Assembly (NCBI GenBank): GCA_029449235.1
Contig: JANATG010000015.1
Location: 1,426,001-1,490,000, forward strand
DNA: 64,000 nucleotides
DNA from: Linnemannia schmuckeri
Taxonomy: Eukaryota > Mortierellomycota > Mortierellomycetes > Mortierellales > Mortierellaceae
Direction: 5' to 3'
Part shown: piece by piece, positions 27,001 to 37,400 of the stretch
Numbering within the stretch: the first letter of the stretch is position 1
Layout: every line of letters starts with the position of its first letter
Made by a program: the position numbers and the translations under genes
The notes under the pieces: model-generated
Database searches by the model: none
What the model saw: the letters and a program-made list of their open reading frames with translations, nothing else
What the model was told of the DNA's origin: nothing

Positions 27001-27168
27001 GCACTATTTTTTTTGGTGGCTAAAAAAGGACAAAGGTATGGTCTGTGATTACCACAAAAGTTCATTCCTAGGCAGAAAGAAGGGGAGTGAATTACCATCT
27101 TGCCAAGTCTTTGCCTTCTTTTGTTTCTGGCTGGTGTAGAGACAGGTGAATTCGGAGTAAGGGTTCAT
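21057..27168 (-). CDS. ZGRF1-like superfamily 1 DNA helicase with N-terminal DUF2439
   Basis: Eighteen exons join without a phase conflict to 1497 aa: 27168-27096, 26972-25694, 25599-25491, 25405-25294, 25190-24879, 24784-24763, 24662-24557, 24456-24430, 24356-24245, 24154-24023, 23925-23850, 23766-23607, 23503-23492, 23391-23106, 23016-22916, 22814-22711, 22617-22538 and 22447-21057. Residues 1-80 match DUF2439 (FTCLYTSQKQKKAKTWQDG, then VVLYDEKYN). A disordered Ser/Thr linker follows to about 310, then a pre-helicase region. Helicase motifs: Walker A GVFGAGKS (629-636), Walker B LDEASQ (about 782-788), GDPLQLSPP (about 809), LRTQYRCH, STVDAFQGSEKE and VNVALTRAK. Residues 1035-1497 are an acidic low-complexity tail. 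Human ZGRF1 has DUF2439, a GRF zinc finger and a helicase; it acts in crosslink and recombination repair. Yeast Mte1 and fission yeast Dbl2 keep DUF2439 without the helicase. I see no GRF-type Cys cluster here. It is divergent from the WLM protease. Confidence 0.9.
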
Positions 27169-27642
27169 GGTTGTTGTTGTCGTTGTTGTTGGCAGGTTCG
27201 CATGTCTTGACAATAGAAGAGAGAGAGGGCGATGGGTTGAATCTCAAACAGAGAAGTCAAATTTTGGTGGCCAAAAATGGAAAGTGTCCCTTGACACACG
27301 CGTTGGGTTTGTTTCGATTTGTCCACAGTGCAGATTTGTCATCTGTGTGGGACTGCGTAATTCCTTCTATGCAGGACAGGCTTGCCAAGCAGTGATCGAA
27401 ATTGGCCGAGAGAATAAAAGGGCAGACCCAATTCATCATTTTCTTCTTTTTTCAACTCCACAGTCAACTTCGCCCAATTCCACATACAGCATTAATACGA
27501 CGCCCCCCTTCGATAATATTTACCAGTTCAGCGCAGGGAACTCACACCTTTTACCGATCAGCCAACCAAGCAACAGGACAAGGAACATACTCAAGCACAA
27601 ATAACTATAAACCACCATCCTTTTCCGACACACTACGCAGAG
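27169..27642. promoter_or_regulatory. Shared divergent promoter region, helicase and WLM protease
   Basis: This 474-bp gap separates the ATG of the minus-strand helicase (27168) from the ATG of the plus-strand protease (27643). It contains CCAAT at 27428-27432 and 27474-27478, and the inverted form ATTGG at 27401-27405. These are candidate sites for the CCAAT-binding complex. Whether one element drives both genes is an inference. Confidence 0.5.
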
Positions 27643-28855
27643 ATGGCTTCGATCCAGTACACATTCAAGGGGACAAAGTACGACCTCGACATCCCGCCTA
27701 CAGCAACAGCAACTCTTTTGCTGGAACAAATCTCAGAGCAGACTCAGGTGCCTCTCTCGGGACTCAAGGTCATGTTCAAGGGCAAAGTCCTCAAACCCAA
27801 CGAAAGTCAGGATACCGACACTGTCTTTGCGAAGCACCCTACCCTCACAACTGGAGCCAAAATCTTTGTCCTCGGCACCACTGAAAAGGATATTGCCAAG
27901 GTTCACTCTATCGACGAGCATATCAATACACGGAAGAGCTACCGGCCTGCACCAGTAGCCAAGGTATGAACTTATTCAACGTCTTTTTCGACGAAGCGGC
28001 TCTTTTTTTGAGAAGAGAATTTTTATTACTTGTCGTTCGGGATACTGATATCAATTTCTTCACTCTGCCATATACCAATACCCCCACAGAGATCGCAACC
28101 AGTACGAAACATGGACGATGATAAGTACACATTCGGACCCATCCAAGTCCTCCCAGAGTTCCAAGAACAGGACAAAGCACGCGCAGTACTGGAGCGACTC
28201 AAGAACGACAGAGGCATCGTCGGGATTATGAAACTACACAAGTGGCAGGTCGGCGCTTTGATCGAGTTGTCCCCTGCCCAAAAGACCATTCTGGGATACA
28301 ACAGGAATAAGGGCGAATTGATTGCGCTTCGGTTACGGACGGATGATCTGGAAGGGTTCCGGCATTATGATGCGGTTCGGAAAGTTCTCTTGCATGAACT
28401 TGCGCACAATGTAAGTTTCATTTTATTTTCTTGTGATGATTCGTGTGTTTTGATGACCTTTGTTGGATGGAGGGATTAATGTGGAGGTAATTATTTGTGA
28501 CCAATGGTACCCTTAGGTCTGGAGCGAGCACGACGACAACTTCCACGCACTGAACCGACAATTGAACAAGGAGGTGCAGCAACTGGACTGGACAGCACAG
28601 GGCGGCAGCCGAGTCGCAGGTGGCGACTTTTTCGACCCCGCCAACGGACTTCAAGGATATCATGATGACCTGGAGGACCATGTAATTGATGGGCAGACCT
28701 GGAAAGGCGGCTCATATGTTCTTGGAGGAGGAGGAGGGGGTGCAAGTCGTCGTGACACCCAAGCTTTGACGACACGAGAACTAGCTGCGAGGGCTGCACA
28801 ATTGCGTCAGATCGAGTCTGAGAAGGATGAAGACGGTATGTGTGGTGCAAAGTAG
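27643..28855 (+). CDS. Ubiquitin-like/WLM-domain metalloprotease (Wss1/Wss2 family)
   Basis: Three exons, 27643-27963, 28090-28410 and 28517-28855, give 326 aa. Residues 1 to about 80 form a ubiquitin-like domain (the LLLEQISEQTQVPLSGLKVM region). Residues 120-275 form the WLM zinc metalloprotease domain. Its motif HELAHNVWSEH at residues 209-219 supplies the three zinc-binding His and the catalytic Glu210. The motif spans the exon 2/3 junction and is intact only after splicing. Wss1-family enzymes cut proteins covalently trapped on DNA; the form with an N-terminal ubiquitin-like domain corresponds to the fungal Wss2/UBL-WLM group. The short C-terminus with Gly-Met-Cys-Gly resembles fungal relatives, so I end at 28855. 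A GTATGT at 28836 with an AG at 28916 could instead splice to a Cys-containing tail ending at 29200 (414 aa), which looks less natural. It is divergent from the ZGRF1-like helicase. Confidence 0.9.
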
Positions 28856-29917
28856 CATCCTTTAGATCGCATAGATTTTGAAAAATAATACAAAAGCTGA
28901 AACATCACTCTGTTAGGCAATACCTTTGCTCCTTTGCATGGAAAAATATGTTCCTGTGAACCAATTCATGTTCGGGGAGATGGATGTTTGAGCAAACATC
29001 AATATCAAGTTATTTGTTTGATAAAAATGAAAATAAATAACATTGGGACCTGCAGAGGCCTCGAAACGGGGAAAGAGATAAAAAAAATTCCAGCTTTTGA
29101 GGCCCTGTTTGGAACTTTCTCTTTTTCATATAACCCATCACGAGCGATTTATCAATCACTTTCACCAAGAGAGCCATTCATCTATCATTTCAAATGGTAG
29201 ATGATCTCTCAATCCGTCGAATCTTGCCGCATTTGATCCAACAACATCTCCAGCCCCGATAATCCACCAGGTGTTAAATGTGCTCTGGCGTTTTCGTACC
29301 ACCTCGACCAACCATGCAGCCAGTACTTGCCTCATAACGTAAACACTACATCAAATGAAATACTTCCGGCAGTTTGACAACAAAAAAGTGGCGCCAGGAA
29401 CCAGGCACCATTATTGTAAAGGGTTGTTGTCTCAGATAAAGGTCGAAGTAGCAAATATTATTTTTACATAGGCGCGCACAAAAATCCCGCATTCCCATTT
29501 GCCCAATTTTTTCGCATCCCGTTTGGTTGTTATTCTTACGAGATACCTGAGCTCTCTGAGATATCGACAGTTGGATGGCAAAGGTAATGCATGGACAACG
29601 TCGTGGCAGCATGTGCGAGAAGGAAGCATTGAGCCCTTTACTGACGTAGTCTTTTGCTTTATACCTTGGAGACACAAGCTTGGCCGTGGAAACGAGCGAT
29701 ACATCTCATTCTGATTTCGATTTTGGTGGCGGGGGCGGTCAAGGCTCCTTTTCTTTTTGTGTGATAAATCACGTTCACGTTTTGGGGCGCTAAGTTGTGT
29801 TTTTTTGAGCCAACGCGCCTTAGCAGATAAAAGTGAGCTCACTCTTTTCCTCTCTTTTTTTTTTTTTTTTCCGCTCCACCCACACCAACAACATCTACCT
29901 TCTCTCTCACGGACATC
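28856..29917. other. Intergenic between WLM protease and importin genes
   Basis: The gap holds the protease 3' flank, with an optional terminal exon at 28917-29200 (see the protease entry), and the importin promoter. The importin ATG at 29918 is preceded by a T/C-rich stretch from about 29845. No other gene is seen. Confidence 0.5.
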
Positions 29918-32900
29918 ATGGAAGAATACGTTGCAGGACTGGAGCAGACCCTTCGCCAGGTCATCAACTTTGACACCAACGACCAGATCAAGGAGGTATG
30001 CTAGGTCACCGGGGGAACGAATGTAACAACGCCTCCATGCGGAGGAAGTTGACGGATGCATTTAAATCAACACTTAGGAGTTGTCGATCACCATACTAAC
30101 ATTACTTCACCTGTCTCTCTTTCCCCTCTTAGGCTACGTCGGCGTTGAAGACAAAGTACTTTGCCGAGGCTAACTGTGTGCCTGCCCTTGTTCACATTAT
30201 CCAGACTTCGCCTCAGAAGGAGGTACGGACCGACGACCCTGGACAATACTACAGCATACAAACAGATGAAAATAACAGGACTAGAACGACGTTTTACGCT
30301 GACACCGCAACTTTTGTCACTTTATTCTTCGAACATAGATCCGACAACTTGCGGCAGTTGAGCTCCGCAAGCAGGTATCCAACTGGTGGACTGCCTTAGA
30401 ACTGGATGTCAGGACCGCAGTCAAAGCTAAACTTTTGGAAATCATTTTGAACGAGCCAGAGTACGTGTCTTTTCACTCTTCCGGACAACAGGAAAAACTT
30501 TTGGTTTGATTCGCCGCGCGAAAGAATAACAAAAGAACACAAAAAACACATAGGGGAAGTAACTTACATGTACTGCTGTTTCATGTTCGATATAATAGGT
30601 CTCTCCCTCGCCACTCAACAGCACGAGTTATCGCCACCGTGGGACGTGTTGAGATTCCCGCCAACACCTGGTCAGAGCTGATTGCCTTCTTGTTCCAGTG
30701 CTCTTCGAGTCCCACAGCTGGACACCGCGAGGTTGGTGTCTATGTCATCTACGCCATCTTTGAGGTTACTGACGCCTTTGCCGAGAACTTGCGTCAGCTC
30801 TTGGAACTCTTCAGCCGTACTATTGTCGACCCTGAATCGGCAGTAGTCCGCACAACAACCGTCCAGGCACTTGGAAAGATTGCCGACTTTATCGAGGATG
30901 ATCAAAAGGGGGAGATTGCCATGTTCTCGGAGCTCGTTCCCCATATGGTCAACGTTTTGCAGCAGACCCTGACCGACGGCGATGAAGAGTCCGCCGTCAA
31001 GTGCTTTGATGTCTTTGACCAGCTCCTCTTGCTCGAGATTCCTGTCATCTCCAAGCATGTCCAATCTTTGATCCAGTTCTTTTTGAACATTGGTAGCAAC
31101 AAGTCGTACGAGCCCATTGTGCGCGTTCAGGGTCTCTCCTTCCTCATGTGGGCCGTTGTTTACAAAAAGACCAAGATCCAGCGCCTTAAGCTCGTTGGCC
31201 CTATGATCCAGGCTTTGATGCCCATTGCTGCCGAGGAGGAGCCCGAAGATCTGGACGAGGACTCTCCTGCCCGCCTTGCCTTCAAGGTCATCAACACCCT
31301 CGCCACCAACTTGCCCCCTCAGCAAGTCTTCCCTATCGCCGCCGAAGGTATTATGGCGTACATGCAGAACCCCGAGCCTCTGTTCCGCAAGGCTGCTATG
31401 GTCACTCTTGCTGTCTTGGTCGAGGGCTCTGTTGATTTCATCCGCCCCAAGTTCAACGAGTTGTTGACTTTGGTCTGCACTGGACTCCGCGATCCTGATG
31501 CAACTGTTCGCCGCGCTGCCTGCATGGCTTTGAGCTCTCTTGCCGAGGAGTTTGACGAGGAAGTGGCCGAGAACCATGCTACGCTGTTGCCCTTGGTCTT
31601 CAACCTCATGAACGAGCCCACGCCCGAGATCACCAAGCAGGCCTGTAACGCTTTGGATGCCATTTTGGAGGGTCTCGGTGACAACATTCTCCAGTACCTT
31701 CCCGAGCTTATGCAAAAGTTGATTCACATGCTCGAGAGTGCGCAGGGTGAGACCCGCGCCATTGTTGTCGCTGCTATTGGAAGTGCCGCTCATGCTTCTG
31801 GTCAAGAGTTCACTTCTTACTTTGTCGAAGTCACCAAGCGTCTCCAGCACTTGATGGCCCTCCGCTCGAACGACGATGAGATCATGCTCCGCTCAGTCTC
31901 TACAGACGCTCTCGGTGCCATCGCCGTTGCTGTCGGCAAGGATGCCTTCCGCGTAAGTAGTCATCTTTTTTCCTCCGTTTTTATTTGACTACTCCGGTTT
32001 TCGTGTTATCCGTACTAATTAATTAACCTTTCATTTTGGTAATAGCCATATTTGAACGACTTGATGGTCTTGGCTATGGAAGGATTGCACCTGAGCAACA
32101 ATCGTCTTCGGGAGTGCGGCTTTTACTTTTTCGCAGGAATTGCACAGGTCTTTGCGGACGAGTTCGCTCCTTACTTGGAGGCTATTGTCCCTCAATTGAT
32201 TCACTCTTGCCAGTTGGACGAGAACACCACCCGCTTGGAGAATGACATCGAGGATCTGGACGAACTTGACGGTGAGGAGGGCGAGGAGGACAGCTACGTT
32301 TACAAGTCTGCCATTGCGGATGAGAAGGAGGTTGCTGCTGATACCATTGGCGAGCTCTTCCAGTATACCGGATCCGCCTTCTTGCCCTATGTCGAGTCGA
32401 CTGTCAAGGAGCTTTTGGAGTTGTCGACCCATTTGGCAGACGGTGTCCGCAAGGCCACTTGCCGTTCGCTGTTCAACTTTTTGCGTGCCTTTTACAAGTT
32501 GTCCAACTCTCAGGAATGGAAGGCTGGTCTTCCTGTGGCTGTCCCTCTTCATGAGAATGTTGCCCAGTTGAACTCGTTGGTGATGCCCGCCATCCTCGCC
32601 GTCTGGGAAGAAGAGGATGAAAAGTAAGTGACAAAACTTCTCTTTACTATGTCTCTCTTACTGATCACTGATCATTGATGCGAACAAAAATTTAACTCGG
32701 ATCACTTGAATGTGAATAGAATGGTTGTCTTCCAAATTTGCAACGAAATGGTCGAGACTGTCCGCCTCTGCGGCCCTGGCATTATTGCTGAGCGTAAGTA
32801 GAGTCTTCGACAATTGTGTTTGACATGACTCTGGTGCACTTCTATAAGAAAGCCGTATCTAATTGCACAACTTAAATTGCATGATACAATTCTAGACATT

Positions 32901-33887
32901 GATGATATCGCTGCAAAGCTACAGTTGCTGTTCGAGAAGAAGGCTTACTGCCAGCAGGAGCTTGCCGATGACGAGGGACTCTTGGAAGAGGACGAGCAGG
33001 CAGAGTACGATGCATTATTGATCACTGGAGCGTCTGATCTTGTTGACGCTTTGGCTGCTGTTCTTGGCGTTAGCTTTGTGCCCTATGCCCAGGTCTTCAT
33101 CCCCCATATTGCCAAGTACTATAAGAAGTCAAAGCCTAGCAGCGAGCGGTCTATGGCTATGGGATGCTTGGGCGAGATCGCAAACGGAATGAGCACTGGC
33201 ATCACTGACTTTACCGAGCAGCTGTTCCCTCTTATCGTCAAGGGTCTCAGTGACGAAGAGGAAGAGGTCCGAAGCAACGCTGCCTTTGCTATTGGTGCTC
33301 TCTGCCAGAACACTACCATTGATCTGTCCTCGTAAGTGATGTTCGTATGTCTCCCTTTCTCTTATCTTACTTCTTGTACTACTCGAACATGCTTCCTCCT
33401 CGTCCTCGTTCTCCCTCTCCCCTTTTTTTCTTTTGCGCCTTACTCACTACTCCTCACTCGCTTCTCATTACCTCTCATTAGGCAATATCCCTCTCTTTTG
33501 ACAGCACTGTACCCCTTGTTCCAGGGACAAGATCTATCGAATGTGACAGACAATGCGTGTGGTGCAGTCGCTCGAATGATCATGAAGCATCCCAACGTCG
33601 TGCCTGTGGAACAGGTGTTGCCAGTCTTTGTCCAGGCCTTGCCCTTGAAGATTGACTTTGAAGAGAACGAGCCCGTATACAAGTTGCTGTTCTCGTTGAT
33701 TCGATCGCAGAACGAATGGATCTTTAGCAACTTGGCTCAGTTGCTGGCCATTTTTGCTGACGTTCTCCCTCGCGAGGGCGAGCTTAAGCCCGCCACCCGC
33801 CTGGAAATGATTGAGATTGTGAAGCAGCTCAACCAGCAGTTCCCTGCCCTCAACATTGCCTCCACTCCCCTCGGCGCCTTCCTGTAG
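29918..33887 (+). CDS. Importin-4 / Kap123-type karyopherin beta
   Basis: Eight exons, 29918-29995, 30133-30222, 30339-30460, 30599-31952, 32046-32623, 32720-32793, 32896-33331 and 33482-33887, join in phase to 1045 aa. That is close to the 1080-1110 aa of the family. The product is a near-continuous HEAT-repeat solenoid. The N-terminus (LEQTLRQVINFDTNDQIKEA, then RQLAAVELRKQVSNWW) is the importin-beta N-terminal region that binds Ran-GTP. Other diagnostic blocks are DPDATVRRAACMALSSLAEE and the acidic loop DIEDLDELDGEEGEEDS at roughly 615-635. Kap123/importin-4 carries ribosomal proteins and histones H3/H4 from cytoplasm to nucleus. Assignment to this branch rather than to importin-5 rests on overall sequence feel and the GAVARMI and VFPIAAEGIM stretches. 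The ATG is the first in the leader, close after a T/C tract. The next gene starts 591 bp downstream on the same strand. Confidence 0.92.
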
Positions 33888-34478
33888 ATATCTTGTGCTG
33901 GTTGAAAGCAGCCATAAAAAAAAAATTTGTCTTCCCATTTAATCCTCGTTCCTTAGTTTTTTTCTGTCGCGTGTGTCTGTGTGTCTTTCTAACTTCAGCC
34001 GATTTTCACCCCTTCTTTCAGCTTTCTCTTTGTGTCCGTCACGAGTCACGGGCGGGGTCCACAACTGACGGACGTGCTTCCCTTTTCCTCTCCTCGGTTG
34101 AATGGAATTGCCCTTTTGACCCTCCACCTCATGCTCTCTTCTTTCTTCCTTTTCTTACTTTTTTATTTCTTCTTTTACTACTTCAAACCCCACACTCCCT
34201 CCGACTCCATTCATTCGCTTCGCCATTGACATTCATTCTCTGTAACTCTAACGACAACAGGGAAAAAACAGTACGTGCGACGACAACAAACACGCAGGAA
34301 CAACAAACTCGCATACAACCTTATCGGCTCGTCGCTCTTACCCTCCGCACCCCAACAAACACAAACTCGCAGCTCCACGAATTCAGGGTTCAGGAACTCC
34401 CGCTCTCTTCCACACACACACGCGGGCATACACGAACACCATCCTCCAGAACCTCACAAGGAGCCAAAAGCAACCGCC
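33888..34478. other. Intergenic: importin 3' flank and OCRL-like promoter/leader
   Basis: This stretch has a T/C-rich block from about 34080 to 34200, followed by an A/C-rich leader running up to the ATG at 34479. It holds no gene of its own. Confidence 0.5.
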
Positions 34479-37400
34479 ATGACCGACGAAGAGAGCCACG
34501 CAATGGCCCAATTGCTGCTACGACCCACCGAGCGCTGTCAATTCTCTGCTCAGGTTCTGTGTGCAGGCGATAACGGCAAGCTCGAGAACAGGGTCTTGGC
34601 CATCATTGTCAACACCCAAGCCGGTGTCGAGGAGGCGTGGTAAGTTAATAAAAGAAAGTGGGGTATGAACTAAACCGAAGGATATTCGAGTGGTCGAAGA
34701 GAAATCGCTAGTGCCACGTTGAGGAAATGTTTCTCGACTTTTGTAACTAACAACTTCTGTTTATCCTAATTTTTTTTCCCGCGCTTTGCTGCGTCTTTTT
34801 GACTGTGGCGGTGTTGTTTTTTTCCGTTTGTTTCTCTTTATTATTAGTGTCTTCATTATCAAGCGTACAGGAATGATGGCGAGTGTTCTCCAGGAAGTAC
34901 TCCCTGTCTACTTTGATTTCAGGATCTCAGTCGGTATGTTTCGTACAGGGCGCATTCCATTGTGTTTCAAGTCGAAGAATAGTATCTGTTGTCCCTGGTT
35001 CACTTGTTGATGCTCCCAACTCATTCCACTTTTGCTTACCACGTCCCATCCCCTTTTTTATTCACAACAGCGCAAACGAAGCCTGTGAGCAAGGATGACA
35101 AGCAGTCGATCCAGGATTCAAAGAACGGTAACAAAAAAACGCCCGTCGGAGAATTTTGGATATATTGCCCTACGTCATATTGCTTTGTGCGGGCATGGTG
35201 AACTGGAGTCACTTATCATTCTCAATTTTGCTACTGTGGCAATATTACTAGATTTCACACTGAAGTTGTTCTGTGACCAGACAGAGGCGACTGTGCACAC
35301 GGACGATCTGGAGACTCTTCAGGGGCTGCTCAAGGAGCTCAGACGTAGCCACCTCATCGCTCGTAAGGCAGCATAGGATGCTTATGAAGAACGGCAAAGT
35401 CGCTTGCGTGTTTGCGCTTCATCTTGTTTGACTTGAAACTTATTCTCTCTTTCCTTTTGGCGTCACGTAAATGCAGAGGACGACAATTTTTATGCTGGGG
35501 GAAGCAGTCATCGCTGGATCCAGTACTACACGACAGATCCAGAAGCCCATTCACCAGAAGGTGTATATACTATCGTCAATGTCATTTCGCAGCAGTGGAT
35601 AAGACAGGATGAGGAGGATCGTTACTGACAATGACGCCGTTCACTTTCACAAATTAGCGTCAGGATCAATCCAGACTATGGAAGGGTTCATCTCCTCTAC
35701 AACTAACCCATTGTCGATGTACTTTCTTCAGCCGGAAGAGAGTCAGGCGATTGTTCCCTCGGGTGGCCCGCGCCTGAAACTTGGAACTGTCAAGGAGAGT
35801 TGGGTCGAGAAGGAGATGCGCGCCAGGGAAAGCGAGTTTACCGAGAATGGGTTCATGCAGTAAGTTTTTCATTTATATGTTTATTTCACTTCGGCATTTA
35901 TCTATTGAATTGCACAGGAGTGCAGCCTGACCATTAATACCTTTTGGTTCTTTGATGATGATTATAGCGCGTTTGTGGGTACGTGGAATGTCAATGGAAG
36001 GAACGCTACTCAGAAACTGGACCCGTGGCTCAAGGTCGAGGGCGAGACGCAGCCTGACATCTATGTCCTCTGGTAATGACACGTACTTCACAAGCTTCTC
36101 AGTTTTGGACTAAGAGACATTCCGCATATAAATTAATATTGTCCCAAATTATTTGTTGGTATGCAGCTTCCAGGAACTCGATTTGAGCGCAGAGGCATAT
36201 ATTGTCTTTGATGGAGCCAAGGAGGAAGAATGGACGCGCGCCATCGCAGAGAGTCTCGGAAGCGGCTACCAAAAGGTAACAAATATATAGCTCACTATTG
36301 AATGCTTTGGCTGCTTAGTATGTAACAAGGCAACTAACAAGTGCCATTGCGCCGTACATGTAATAGGTCACGTCGAAGCAACTCGTGGGATTGTTGATTG
36401 TCATGTTCGCAGCAGTGGATCAGGCCAAGCACATCAAGGAAGTCACTGCACACTCTGCAGGTGTCGGAATCATGAACATACTTGCAAACAAAGGAGGCGT
36501 CTCGATCCGTATTCGATACAAGGACTCGTACCTGTGCTTTGTTGGATCGCACTTGGCAGCCGATACTAACCAGGTCGATAGGAGAAATCAGGACTACCAG
36601 GAAATCTGTCGTCGCTTGACGTTCCCTTCTTCAAGCACCTATGATATTACCAAGAGCCCTGCTGGAAACGCGGCTCTTGCTGCCTCCAACAAGATGGTGT
36701 CCATCTTCGATTGCGAGTAAGTACACTGCCTTGATTATACGAACTGGCGAGCTTTTTTATTTTTGCAGTCAAAGTTTTGGAGATTATTAACTTGGGCCTG
36801 TTTGCTTCAATTAGCCATACAATTTGGGCGGGTGACTTGAACTACCGAGTGGGATTGCCTGAAGATGTTGTCAAGAACCATTTGAAGACCAACAACTATG
36901 AAGAGCTAATGAAGCACGATCAGGTAAGCGTACTAGGCTCCACTTCGACCTTCCGGTGCGCTGTTAGATGTGTTAAAGTTACCTTATTAACGCATCACAC
37001 ATCTTATACTACGTGTTTCGTTTAGCTCGGGACCCAGAGGTTGATGTACAAGGCGTTCTCAGAGTTCGAGGAGCACCCAATTAACTTTCACCCAACGTAT
37101 AAATTTGACGTTGGCACCAGCACATGGGACTCCAGGTAAGATCATTGCACGAAACTACACATTTTTTACTTTATTTCAAGACCATGTCACTCATAGTTCT
37201 ATTTTCTGTTAAATTGTAGTGAGAAACGAAGGGTTCCAGCGTACACGGACCGTATCCTGTGGCGTTCCAAAAACGCGACCAAGGACAGCGTTGAAACTCT
37301 TTTCTACAGATCTCACATGGAACTCACCCTCAGCGACCACAAACCCGTCAGCGCCTTGTTCAAGCTCAAGGTCCGTCTCATTTGATTAAGCTCATCTATA

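Noticed and set aside
30672..31850. 392-codon open frame on the minus strand
   Set aside because: It is the exact antisense of the long importin exon. Its Leu/Asp/Gly-rich product is a shadow caused by the biased codon use of the sense gene.
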